Positions 10,780 to 23,238 of a stretch of 64,000 nucleotides of DNA are shown one piece after another (the first letter of the stretch is position 1; every line of letters begins with the position of its first letter). Location: the NCBI GenBank assembly GCA_029641185.1, contig JAPWGK010000011.1:124001-188000 (forward strand). Direction: 5' to 3'. This DNA comes from Pseudofabraea citricarpa (Eukaryota > Ascomycota > Leotiomycetes > Helotiales > Dermateaceae). The notes beneath the pieces were generated by a model. It was given only the letters and a program-made list of their open reading frames with translations. It was not told the DNA's origin and ran no database searches. A program made the position numbers and the translations under genes.

Positions 10780-12685
10780 ATGGCTGTTTCGAGGAGATCC
10801 TTCACGACGGCATTGCTCAATTCGTCCAAGACGTGTAGCAGTATTGTGAGACGGAATCTCCAGTTCGCACCGAGATGTTTCCGCATTCGTACCTTTCAGA
10901 CGACGGTACATCCATGGAGAGAGGCTCCACGGCCTGTGACTGCGCACGGTGAGGCGGAAACTGCACCGAAGATTGTGAGAGGCGAGTCCAAGCTATTCAA
11001 GAGTGCGGATGAGGCCGTGGCAGACTTGAAGAGTGGATCAATGATCTTGAGTTCGGGGTTTGGACTTTGTGGAACAGCTGGTACGTTCATGTTTACGTAT
11101 TGCCCTGTCCATGAGCTCTAGGGAAACAAAAGATCGAAGAGGAAGCTGATTCTTGAGAATTATAGAAACACTTATTCAAGCCATTGCACGTCGTGGTATC
11201 GACTCGATCCATTCCCTAACTGCAGTATCGAATAATGCCGGTGCCTCAGGAGAAGGTGGTCTTTCAACCCTTACGAAATCTGGCCAGGTCAATCGGGTCA
11301 TCATCTCATATTTAGGAAACAACAAGGTGCTCGAGCAGAAATACTTGTCTGGAGATATTGCAATTGAGCTGTGTCCGCAAGGAACACTGGCAGAAAGAAT
11401 AAGAGCTGGTGGTGCTGGCATCCCGGCTTTCTATACTCCTACTGGCGTCCGTGAGTTTTTATTTCTTGATTGATTTTAGATTCTTGACTTTATGATGAAG
11501 ATTTGCTGAGTTTTAATCAATAGATACTCTGCTGGAAACGGGGGATATTCCCGTGCGACTGGGTCCTGCAGAACCAGGAAGTAAAGAATCAAAAGTCCTC
11601 GAGAAAGGACAAGTACGAGAGACTCGCGAGTTTAACGGAAAGACATATGCAATGGAGAAGGCCATCCATGGTGATGTAGCTATCCTGCGAGCATGGAAGG
11701 TAGACGAGGCGGGAAATTGTGTCTTCAGGTATATTCCCGTATTCAAACCTCTAACAAAATCGGACACTTACAAATTCTTTTCCATAGGTACACAACGAAG
11801 GCATTCGGGCCAATTATGGCCAAAGCCGCACGAGTCGCTATAGTAGAAGCCGAGAATATCGTCCCCATCGGTTCAATAGATCCCAACGATGTCCATCTGC
11901 CAGGAATCTACATCGATCGAATCGTGCCGGCAACAGCAGCGAAGCACATCGAGCTACGCAAGATTCGATCCGAGGACTCAGCCAATACCGGAGCAGAAAC
12001 GGCGTCGAAATCAGCAGCATTACAACGACGAGACCGCATCGCGAAACGCACAGCGAAGGAACTCAAGCACGGATTCTATGCGAATCTCGGAGTCGGCATC
12101 CCAACGCTGGCCCCATCATTCTTGTCTCCGGAGACGAAAGTATGGATCCAGAGCGAGAACGGCATCTTAGGCATGGGGCCGTACCCGACGGAAGATGAAG
12201 TAGACGCCGATATCATCAACGCCGGCAAGGAAACCGTCACGCTCGTCGACGGGGCCTCGACGTTCGATAGCGCCGAGTCCTTCGCCATGATCCGCGGCGG
12301 CCACGTCGATGTGTCGATACTGGGCGCACTCCAAGTGTCGGCCTCGGGCGACCTCGCGAACTACATGATCCCCGGCAAGGTGTTCAAGGGCATGGGAGGT
12401 GCTATGGATCTCATCTCGAATCCGGACGAGACCAAGATCGTCGTGGCGACGGATCACACGGCCAAGGACGGCAGCTCCAAGATCGTCGACGTGTGCTCGC
12501 TCCCCTTGACGGGCGCGCGCGTCGTCAGTACCATCATTACTGATCTGTGTGTCTTCGAGGTTGATCGTGTGAATGGCGGCTTGACGCTTACCGAGCTGCA
12601 GCCTGGCGTGAGTGTGGAGGATGTCGAGGCCAAGACGGATGCGAAGTTTGTCGTCTCTGACGAGTTGAAGGTTATTGAGGAGTAA
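10780..12685 (+). CDS. succinyl-CoA:3-oxoacid CoA-transferase, mitochondrial
   Basis: Exons 10780-11080, 11166-11450, 11524-11728, 11788-12685 sum to 1689 nt (562 aa), close to SCOT length. The first ~50 residues are rich in Arg and Ser ([13 protein letters not shown]...), a mitochondrial targeting sequence. The A half has SGFGLCGT and [11 protein letters not shown]; the B half has [15 protein letters not shown], the catalytic-glutamate motif [10 protein letters not shown] (Glu about residue 387) and GGAMDLI. The two halves are joined by a Ser/Ala/Arg-rich linker. The enzyme moves CoA between succinyl-CoA and acetoacetate, that is, activation of ketone bodies. The 3' half has strong G/C at third positions, unlike the first exons. 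Confidence 0.93.
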
Positions 12686-13384
12686 TAGATTCTTGCACAC
12701 CCCGTTCTCTTGGGGTTGCGTAAGGTAGGTATAGGTAGGTATAGGCACTTTGTAAAGACGGTTTCCTTTTGAACTTTTGTGTATATGGGTCAAGACCTGC
12801 ACTCGCGCATCTACATGCATGCATCACTGTAAATAAATGGCGTTTTGGAAAGGGATGGAACGAAGCTAAGGGAGGAGAAGAAGAACGTACCTAGATAGAA
12901 AATTTAAATGCCGTAGAGCAAGCAGATTTACTATTCGATACCTCGTCCACCCTGCCAAGGCTCAAATTGCAAATACCAATGGAACCCGATGCACAAAACT
13001 TAAAGGCAGCAGAACAAATTCAAGGCATTGTTTGGAAAGAAATTCCAGGCAAAAATGACTCAACTCCTATTTTTCTTTCTATGGCCTGTTTACATACCTA
13101 GGTACAAAGCAATTTTGTGCGACGCTCAACCCGTCGCTGGTCCCGGCCCCGGCTCCAATTTTCCAGGCCCATCCTGAAAATAAAACGATAAAAAAGAGAC
13201 CAGAAAACGAGACCAAGAAGGTCGATTAACGGATTCTAAGGTCAACACGAAGAAGAATGGAAAGAAGGGAAAAGCAAAGCAACGCAACGCAACGCTTGTT
13301 TATGCTTGTTTATGCTTATGCTAATGCAGCAAGCAAGGCAAAAGAAAAGCCTAAAAATGACGGGGAAAAGGAAGAAATGCCAGT
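12686..13384. other. convergent intergenic region, no gene seen
   Basis: 0.7 kb between two genes that face each other. It contains short direct repeats (TAGGTATAGGTAGGTATAGG near 12725, a CAACG run near 13280, and GCTTGTTTATGCTTGTTTATG near 13292). No coding potential was recognised. Confidence 0.45.
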
Positions 13385-16300
13385 TTATTTCGCGGAAACC
13401 ATGCTCTCCAATTTATCCCTCTCGCCACTCTCCCGAATCATGCTAGCGAAAATGCCGTTCTTCTCCCACAACTCTTGAGGGGTACCGAACTCGCCGACTT
13501 TGCCTTCATCCATGACGAGGATTTTGTCAAAATCAGCAATGGTCGAGAGACGATGGGCAATGACGATCAGTGTTGAGTCGTCGAATTCTTCTCTAATCGA
13601 GCGCTGGATCAATGCGTCGGTGGCCATGTCGACGGCCGAAGTAGCTTCATCCAACACCATGATCTTAGGTCGTGATACAATGGCACGTGCAAGACAGAGG
13701 AGTTGACGTTGGCCTTGGGATAGGTTCAGTCCACCTTCGGTGATGGCTGAAGTGAGACTGCTAAATATGTTGGTGTTGGTATTTGGTGCTTGAGGTGTGG
13801 TTAGGTTAGTAGTAGAGGGCTGTGAGGAAGGCGTTACGAGGTGGACTCGTTCCAATGCATCTCGTAGCTCATTATCTTCGTGCTCATCGAAGGCGTCCAG
13901 GTTGGACCGGACAGTTCCCGAAAACAGAACGGGGTCTTGTGGGATAATTGCCAGTCGAGAGCGGAGGGCATGAAGTTTGATCTTCGAGATGTCAAGTCCG
14001 TCGATGTGGATGCTACCTTCTCTGGCCTCAAGGAATCGGAACAGTGCAAGTGTCAAGGATGACTTGCCAGCTCCCGTGCGGCCAACAACACCAATACGTT
14101 CGTTGCGTTCGACGTTGAATGATAAGCCCTTCAGTACAGGTGGTAAATCTGGTGCATAACCAACTACTAGTTTAGAGACCGAGAGGCGGCCTTCAGATGG
14201 CCAGGCGGCAGGAGGATCAGCACCTTCAAGCGATTCAGTCTCGATATTAGAATACTCAATGATGCGCTCAGCAGCATTCATATCTAATTCTAAATTGGCG
14301 TAATGGCGAATTGTCCAGATGACCGTTGACGTGTATTCAAGAGCAAAGGCAAGAGTGAAACCAGCCAATGCTGCATCAATACCAGGTGTAACCATGATAA
14401 GTATAGCAACGAAGGTAGCAAAGAATGATCCGACCAGTGACATGCGCCATCCCATCCAACGATTGAAAGCCCACAAGTGCCAGAAAGTGGTCGAATGATC
14501 ATCAATACGTGAGAACATACGTCTCACATATGTGTCAGTCTTAGCAAAAGCACGGATTGTGCCAACACCTGTAAGAGCACTTCCAAATTGGTCGAAAACC
14601 GGAGACTTGGCATTTGACTCGAGACGTTTTACTTCTCTTGCACCTGAGATGTATCGCATAGCAATGTAGAGGCAGATACTGAGTAGGACGAGGGCCAAAA
14701 TTAGAATATAGGGTGAGAGAAATACACTACCACGAATTAGCAACGACATGTATGACAAAGTCTAACCAAACTTACCCAGCAATGATAACTCCAATAACAC
14801 GGAAAACATTGTTAGCGCCAAATGCAATATCATTTGCTAGTCTTCCATCAACCACATTGAAATCTGCTGTAAATCGATTGAGGATACGACCCAAGGGCAC
14901 AGTATCAATCCATCGAAGTGGGGTGCGAAGAATAGTGAAACTAAGTTTATCAAATAACTTCTTTGAGGCCCGGATAGAGCCTGTGTATATGTAGAAGTAT
15001 CGAAGCGTGCCAAGAATTGCAGTAGTGGCCGAAATTCCAATATAAATGCCTAGATAATAACCTAGGTGAGTGGGTGCGGTAGGCAAAGTCGAGGTTGAGT
15101 TGTATGAGGTTGACCACATTGGCGAAATACTTTGGACTTGGAATGCAGCGTGGAATACCTGGGTTGTGCTGGCTTCTTCGTAGCTACCAGTCCAAAGACG
15201 CAACCACCAAGCGCGACCTGAAAATTGGTCAGTAATCGCGTACTCAGTTGTATGAAAGGAATATTAATCCGAATCAATCTGATACTTGGCAAGATGTACC
15301 AGTTCAAATAGACGTTCATCCATAAACACCCCTCACATATAGAATAGAGACAGATAATAAACTTACCAAGAATGAGGAATTGCAGAAAACTGAAAGCTGC
15401 TAGAGCGAAGAGCCAAAATGGCCAGCCGCCGCTGGATTGCAAATATCCGAGATAAATGGCACTCTTCACTCTTCCTCTCTCACGACCTTCTTCCTCCACA
15501 AACTTTTTCGGTGTTGGTTTCTTGGAGTCGATCTTCTTCAAAGGCTCGCCGTTGCTTTCACCGTCACTAGACTCTTCTGAGTTGACCGCAGTGGGGTCCT
15601 CATCAGGTTCAATTTCATGAGTCGACTGGTGAGTGATGATCTGTTGTAGAGTTCCGGCTTCTTCCAAATCCCGGATCAAGCCCTCGTTCTCAATAGTGCC
15701 ATCTCCAAGTTCCACGAGATATGATGTTTTGGGCTTGCATAGTTCCACGTGGTGAGTAACAAGGATTCTTGTTCGACCAACTCCCAGTTCGCCCGTGAGA
15801 CCCTTTTCAAAAATAAATCGACCGACGTGAGCATCGACGGCGCTGAAGATATCATCTAACACCAATATTCCGGCACGCGAGTAAAGAGCTCTTGCGAAAG
15901 TGACTCTCCAACGTTGGCCGCCGCTCAAATTTATGCCGTTCGCGCCGATTTCAGTGCTCTCTCCATCGGTAAGCATCTCTAGATCTTTCTTTAAGGCGCA
16001 AACTTCGAGGACTTTCTTGTAGCGGTAATCATCGTATGGGAGGCCAAAAAGGATATTGTCCTTAATGCTAGCATTCTCGATCCAGGGAATCTGAGCCACG
16101 AAGGCTATAGATGAAGGGATGATCCAATTATCCTTGGTTGCGAGATGGTCATGGCGGTCTTTAGGTAGTGGAGGCCGTGGAATGTTGGCCTTCCCAGCAA
16201 GAATATCTACCTCGCCCAGAATTGCGGCAAGCAGAAGACTCTTTCCTGTCCCTGTCTTACCACTGACCACACTGAGTTCGTTTTCGGGAAATGAAATATT

Positions 16301-18413
16301 CACATTCCTCAATACGTAACGTTCAGCCTCATCTTCTATTTCTTCGTCTGAAGGCCAAGCAATGGAAGCGTCTTCGAAAGAAATATTTGGGGCATCATTC
16401 GTATGAACGGTGATTTCAGGTGCATTGAGATATTTTTCGATTCTCTCAATCGAAACCCAAGCATCAATAAGATCAGTAGTCAATTCAGGGATAACTGCTA
16501 AAGTTACCTCAAGATTACCAAAGATACCAATAGCAGTGAAAGCAACAGATGGCGTAAGTGACCCGTACAGAATAGCATAAACAGCCAATGAAGTTGCGGC
16601 GAGTGCGATTGGGCTCGTGATCCAACAGAACAGCAAAAAAGTGTCAGAGACGTAAACGTTCCATTGCTCTGATAATTCCTTTGCTCTCACTTTACCGAGC
16701 TTGGCGTGCCAGTTGTTTTCTAGGGCTGAGAATTTGATTTGTCTAATTCCCTGCAAAGCCTCAGTGACGACTCCCATCTTGACATCGCGAACTTTCATAA
16801 GTCGGTCCTGTGCAGCTGCATAACGTTTACTGAAGAAAATGTTGAGAGGAATGGTCAAAGACATAGCCTAGAAAAGTTAGCAAAGACTGGTTCATTAATT
16901 GGTTTGGGAGGGAAACAGCCGAATTTTATAAAGGCGTCAAAGCAGGCCCCCTCGAAGAAAATTTCTGCCAATAAATGAAAGATTAAGACTTACGCAAAAT
17001 CCGGCGAGGAGACTCTTCCAACCAATGATACTTAACAGAAACGTGAATGATACGATCAACTTCATGAGTGATCCTGGGAAGTAGTTGTTGAAGGAGCAAA
17101 AGTCTGAAATACGCTTTGTGTCAACAGCAATCAAATTGACCGTGGATTGTTTGCCTTTGGACTCTTCCTCTTCCTCTTCTAATTCGGGCTTGTCACCAGC
17201 TCCGGCTTCATTGGGAGGGATGTTCGGCATATCAGAGCCATGAGCTGCTTCTGAGTCCTTTTTCTTGGACTTGGAGGCACCTTTGACATCCTTACGACGC
17301 ATAGCCTTTTGAAAAATGAGGGCAGAAACTTGGGCTCGGATGGGAATGGCAAGTTCAGACCATGAGATCCAGAAAAGCCAGGCTTCAATAAAACCAGCAG
17401 CTAGAGTCGAGAGACAGAGACCCAAGACCCAAATCCATGCATCCGAACTGTTTGATTGGCCATCTTGTCGCTGTTCTAGGACACGAAGGATATGGAGAAG
17501 AGCAAATTGGGGGGCGAAGTTGGCGAAGGAGGAGAAGCCCGTCAACAGCCACTGGATCACAAATGGCCATTTATGTTCTAGCAAGAGTTCTAGCCAAAGC
17601 TTTCTTGGATGCTCATTCTTGGCCCACGCCTGGCTCAGATCTTTGGAACGAGTGTAATGGTCCATCTTGGGGAGATCATCCAAATCTAATCTTTTCTTTT
17701 GTCGGGAAAGGGCAAGAATACTTGAAACCCATGTAAAGGAATATCTCGCAATAGCGCTCACGGAGTACATGGAATCGACGGGAATGCCATCCAAGAATAC
17801 ATCGGGGCGCCGAGGTAGTGCAATACCAGCAAAACAAGCACTTGTAGCCAAGGCCAGCTGGACAATCCGAAGCGAGAAGGGCGCTGGGGGTCCAATATCA
17901 GAGCGGTTTTGGGAAAGAACAGCATCTTGAACTAAGAATACCACGACGAGAATGGCGGCTGAAGAAGCTGCATAGACGCCCAAGGTGTAGCTCTTGGTTG
18001 ATTTGCGGACTACGGTCACGGCAATTGCTTGGATAAGCAGGAAAAACTAGCGACTGTCAGCTTTGCAGAGACTGAAGGCGCCATCACGTGCAACATACCC
18101 AAGCGGCGACATTGAGCCAGGACTCTACGAAGAGTCCCCCTTCTGTCAAATTGAGCAATACTAAAACGGACAGTGCTATGGATACGAGAAGGCCTGCGGC
18201 AGTAAACAGGGTTAGAACAATCTTGGGGGCGGTGTTTGAGAACTTGGCGATCGAGTCTCGAGAGGCAATGCCGTCCTTGTCCTCGTACGTAGTAGGTTTA
18301 GATGGACTTTCTCGAAATTGGGAGACAACATCCAGGATAGAGGGGATGGTGAGCAGAAGGACTGCTCCGAGCCCCGTGGCTGCGGATGCCAACGAGGTCA
18401 GATCCTCTGTCAT
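13385..18413 (-). CDS. ABC transporter, ABCC (MRP/bile acid permease) subfamily
   Basis: Exons 18413-18099, 18046-16994, 16867-15367, 15217-14776, 14726-13385 sum to 4653 nt (1550 aa). An N-terminal five-helix TMD0 precedes the first core TMD, as in vacuolar MRP-type proteins. NBD1 has Walker A GKTGTGKS, signature LSGGQ and Walker B LVLDD, where Asp replaces the catalytic Glu (usual in ABCC NBD1). NBD2 has [13 protein letters not shown] and [12 protein letters not shown], so it should hydrolyse ATP. Acidic and charged linkers lie before and after TMD1 ([12 protein letters not shown]). It probably exports conjugated or bulky anions at the vacuole or plasma membrane; the substrate is unknown. 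The start is chosen at 18413 because the open frame upstream is Ser-rich, has no ATG and meets a stop; an extra 5' exon cannot be excluded. Confidence 0.9.
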
Positions 18414-19436
18414 GGTGATTGAGGATGAGGATGAGGATGAAGAGGTGCAAATGGCATCTAGCGACGAGGCGATAGAGGCGGTCTTCTTAAATGGGCTGGG
18501 CCCCAAATACGCAATGGACGCTTAAGGCGATTGCGGGTCGGACAGGCCTTGCTCGATTCGGGGCTGGCGAGGAGGAATTAATTTTATGCTTTGGTTGTAC
18601 GCGAGATGTTGGTAGTTGTCATATTCCACCGAGATTGACTCATCCGGGGACCATCAGCAGGAGGGAGGGAAGAGATCAAGGTGGGGTGAATTGTGAGCCG
18701 TCGTCGTGGTTGGTGGGCTGGACGTGGACGCTCGACGAGGAGGCCATCCTCACGCCCTCTGGCTAACGAGATGGAGAAGGTGACTAAACCTGCACCGCCC
18801 TCTTTTTGCGCTCTCGAAATTGAGACTCAGACTCAGCGGTATGGGTCAGCCATGAGTACGAGCTTTCTCGTTGTTATCTTGATAGCTGTAGCTCTGGCCC
18901 TTGACCCGTTCATGGGTGGGTGTGGGTGAGTGAGTCCAGGGGAGCGGTGAGGAGAGGTGACTAGAGGTGCATGTGAAGGTGATAAGATGAAGCAGGAAGC
19001 TTGAGACATGGAGATTGGTGTCGCCATACAGTGGGTAGCATATTGGTTATTGGTACAGTATTGGTGCTCCTGTGCTCTGGAGTCTGTACAGTGTACACCC
19101 GTGTGATGTGACGACCCGGACAATAGGGGACGCTATCCGCTTGGGTGGAATCATTGATGGATATCCTGGAGAAGTGGAGTTGCTGAAAGCTTGCTTCTAT
19201 GGGTACCGTAGGTAAGAGATGGGAATACTTAGCTATGATTGCACTTGCCTATGATTCTGTGGTGGGTGGTGTCGTTGTGCTATATGGGTACAGCTATAGG
19301 TACAATAAGGTAGATAGACAGGTGCCTTAAGCTTAAGGAGGGTCTAGACAGGTAGCTGGGGATAGGTACTGTTGGTAGTAGGTAAGTAGAGAGAGGACTG
19401 GGACTGGGACTAAGAGCCTAAGTACCCCACCAAGCA

Positions 19437-19491
<55 letters not shown>

Positions 19492-20177
19492 TTGAGGTGG
19501 CTTGAGATAATGGATGCAATGCAGTTGAGAGTCATGGAACTTGGAACTGATATCTGACTGACTACCGTCGACAGACACTGATACAGCACAACAAAGCTTC
19601 ACTCGTTGCTGAAACAAAGCCAGAGCCTCTATTGGCCGCCAACGCGACGACTTTCCCTGGCACTCACGCATCGATGACCGCCTGCACGCACGCACACACT
19701 CAATACTGCTAAAGGTACTACTCCCCTCTACTTTGTTACAACTTACAATCCATGCTCCATGCTACATGCCACATGCCATGCGAACTCCCATTCCGTAGCC
19801 TCCCTCATTGGTGACCCTCTGTTTATCATCCCGGTATTCTTCGTACTGTACCTCCACCTCCAGATCCAGCCCCATCAGAGTTCACGCTTATTGTCACCAC
19901 CGCGGCCGCCATCAACGAAGCTCCAAACAACCACCAGCACCAGTCAGTCTACATGTAATCCTGCAAACCAAACAAACACACTCCCACCCGCAAACGCCCT
20001 CTCTCCCATAACCTCGCCCTACTATCGACGCCCGACAGCCCATTGTATGCTATCCGTCTCTCGTCCAACCACCCAATCCATTGCCGCCGTGCAAACGGAG
20101 CTCTCGAATCTACTTAAGGACCGCTGGGTGCAGCAGACCCCAGCCTGCCCGCACCTGGACCAGCTGTCGACGACAAG
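18414..20177. other. long divergent intergenic region with simple repeats
   Basis: 1.8 kb between the ABC transporter and CAC2 starts, holding both promoters. It contains TAGGTA-rich runs near 19200-19400, the GA tract at about 19440-19486 and pyrimidine-rich DNA before CAC2. No gene was recognised; the short frames have odd composition and no domain. Confidence 0.5.
19440..19486. repeat. (GA)n microsatellite
   Basis: An almost pure GA dinucleotide run of about 47 bp. It produces the serine/leucine artefact read on the minus strand. Confidence 0.9.
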
Positions 20178-22684
20178 ATGAAGGCAACTCCCCTGATTGT
20201 GAATTGGCACGACAAGAACAGCCCCATCTACTCGGCGCATTTTGAACCCCATGGCAAAGGCAGATTGGCAACTGGTGGGGGGGATACCAACGTCAGAGTA
20301 GGGCACCCAGCTTGGAGACGTGCTTCACCGAGAATAAGCTGACAGTCTGTAGTTATGGCGACTGGATTCCGAAGGGGAAGACCGCAAAGTTGAATATTTG
20401 AGCACACTGGCAAAGCATACCCAAGCGGTCAATGTAGTCAGATGGGCTCCAAAAGGCACATTGCCCCCCTCTAGCGGAGTTTAACGTATTCTTGCTAATA
20501 CAATGGTGATTAGGTGAACTGCTGGCCTCTGCGGGAGACGACGGGTATGCATATCTTCTCTCGACTTACGACCACTCAAGATAACTAACAACTTGCAGGA
20601 ACGTCATCCTTTGGGTACCTTCTGATGTGCATAGCAGTGCTCCGGCATTTGGAGAAGATGGAGTGGAAGACAAAGAGACATGGAGGACCAAGCATATGTG
20701 TCGATCAACCGGTGCAGAGATATACGACCTAGCTTGGTCCCCGGACGGACTTTACATTCTGGTTGGAGCAATGGATAATATTGCCAAAATATACAATGCG
20801 CAGACGGGTATGTGTCATGGATGCTCCCAGTAAGGCTGCAGCTAACATGTTCTCATAGGGCAACTCATCAGACAGATCGCCGAACATCACCACTATGTCC
20901 AAGGCGTGGCATGGGACCCTCTCAACGAATACATTGCCACGCAATCTTCAGATCGGTCGGCACACGTATACTCTCTGAGAACAAAAGAAGGTCAATTTGT
21001 CTTGGACGGTAGGGAGGAGCCTCGAAAGCTAGCCACAAACTTTAAGATGGATCTTCCATCTCGGAGAGTATCTGCTCATAGCCCTGCGCCTCCGGATTTG
21101 GGATTTCGAAATCAACTGGTCGCAGAAGCGGCCAGCAACGCGGTTGGGTCGCCGGCACCATCATGTCCAGGAACTCCAACCTCCATGGCGTTACCAATGA
21201 ACCCCCCAAGTGCAATAAGTCATAGTAGGAGATCATCATTCGGTTCATCGCCATCAATAGCGCGTTCTGCGTCCCCGGCCCCTTCACTCCCATTACCAGC
21301 TGTGATGCCTATGGAAGCCTCACCAAAACCATATACTACACTGGGCGCCAAAAATGCCAACCTATACGCGAATGATACCCTTAAATCCTTTTTCCGGCGG
21401 TTAACATTTACCCCCGATGGAAGTTTGCTGTATACCCCAGCAGGCCAATATCAATCACAGCATAAAAGTCAAGACGAATCAGCCAAGACCTTTTATGAAG
21501 TAAGTAATGTTGTATACATCTACACTCGAGGCGGGATCAACAGACCTCCCATAGCACACCTACCTGGCCATAAAAAGCCGTCGGTAGTTGTGAAGTTCTC
21601 GCCAATTCTTTATACTGTGAGGAAAGCAACAGCCACTAAACATATCACAATTGATACTACATCGGCTGAAGAGACCATGACCGCATTGCCGGAACCCTTG
21701 TCAAAAGCTTCTCCTGCACCGTCTCTTATGGAACCCCCGTCTCTTATCTCTCAAGCTAGCGATACACCTGAATCAACTTCGGCACCAAAGAACTCAGAGA
21801 CCGAGACAAATGCGGCATCTCAGGGCCCAACAATGGCATTCTCCCTGCCATACCGCATGGTCTGTGCTGTCGCGACTGAGGATTCCGTCTATCTGTATGA
21901 CACTCAACAGCAAACACCTTTGTGTATTGTCAGCAACCTTCACTGTGCAACGTTTACGGATCTGACTTGGTAAGTACAGCAGCAGCATGATTTCTAGTGG
22001 CTTGAACTGACTATTTATAGGTCCTCCGACGCCTCAACACTTTTGATGACTTCATCGGATGGATTCTGCTCCACACTCACCTTCACGTCTTCTGAGCTTG
22101 GACAGCTTTATACTGGCGAAGTGCCAACCGCCAAGCATCCTATGCTTGGTTCTGGCACTGCTACTTCTTCGTCACAAACCACGCCTATGGCCACACCAAC
22201 ATCTATGGCACCAGCGTCCCCTCTTAACCCAAACCAACCTAGCCATCACCACCGGAATTCATCCTCCTTTTCGGCTTCACAGTATGCTCCATCGCCACCC
22301 ACTCATCCTGTAAGTCAACCAACACCAAGTGGAAGGCCTACATCACCAACTAGGTCGAACTCCACTTCGTCGGTTGCTACGCAATCTTCATATGCCCCAC
22401 AGTCTATTATCTCGAACCCAACACTAGTATCTGGGAATATCCCAGGTCTTGCAGCAGGTAATGGTCTTGTTAGTGGAATGCCCATCAATACACCACCGCA
22501 GACACCACGTAGCGCGACCAGTTCTGTAAGTGGAGTTAAGCGGGATGCTGCCGGCCTAAGTGAGAGCGAACGAGAGGATAGTGTTGCAGGTAGTCAAAGT
22601 GGAGATAAAAAGCGAAGAAGAATCGCTCCAACACCAGTCAACAATGGGGATCAGAGTTCCAGTAGTGGTGCTGGTGGAGCCTAG
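20178..22684 (+). CDS. CAC2: chromatin assembly factor 1 subunit B (CAF-1 p60), WD40 protein
   Basis: Exons 20178-20297, 20353-20455, 20514-20544, 20599-20807, 20859-21969, 22021-22684 sum to 2238 nt (745 aa). The start MKATPLIVNWHDKNSPIYSAHFEP and WD repeats (GRLATGGGDTNVRLWRLD, LLASAGDDGNVILW, YDLAWSPDGLYILVGAMDN, VQGVAWDPLNEYIATQSSD) match CAF-1 p60, which deposits H3-H4 on replicating DNA. A long Ser/Pro-rich insert lies between repeats, with more WD-like blocks near VVKFSPILY and DLTWSSDASTLL. The C-terminus is Ser/Pro/Gly-rich and ends with a basic KKRRR patch. Intron 2 (20456-20513) has to start with GCACAT to keep the reading frame, a weak GC donor with a normal TTGCTAATAC branch and TTAG acceptor. 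Confidence 0.92.
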
Positions 22685-23238
22685 GTTCGGGTCGGATGTA
22701 ACACATTATCTGCTTTCTGGGAACGGAGTTTGGGAAAGGAAAATCTGCAAAGGCTGCATTTGTTAGCGACAGAGGTGTTTCCAGCGTGATATACCTAATC
22801 TTGTTGCAGCAATATTTCCGTGGGCTGGTTTGCTTCATGGCTTGTACTTTGAAACTCCTGGATAGTCCTTGTACTGAGTGTAGAATAAGGATATAGGGAT
22901 ACCTTCTCACCTTACCTGCGTATAAAACCACTATTGATCATAACTTGGGAGTGTTTCAATCCTTAAAGTGAAACCTGTTCATAACTTAACTTAGAATACC
23001 TCACCACTAATGGGGGAGTTCAAAAAACTGTTTTAAAATTGTAAGGCATAGAGGCTGATAACGTGGGCCGGCTTCAGTATATGTCACGTGATAGATGAGA
23101 TCCTGGGCAATGAGTTCAACGCGACAACCTCATTTCAAGACTCGCGCGTGGCCGGCACGCAAATGTTTCCCACCTCACACTTTAGTGCCATTAATCTTTT
23201 CCTTCAAATCAAAACATTGAGCACACCGTGATGCACCA
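22685..23238. promoter_or_regulatory. CAC2 3' flank and folylpolyglutamate synthase promoter
   Basis: 554 bp. A GTCACGTG element lies at 23083-23090, about 150 bp before the synthase ATG; CACGTG is the core site of bHLH factors such as Cbf1. Binding is not shown. No gene is seen here. Confidence 0.35.

Noticed and set aside
19333..19695. 120-codon minus-strand frame with long SLSLSL
   Set aside because: It is the translation of the GA microsatellite.
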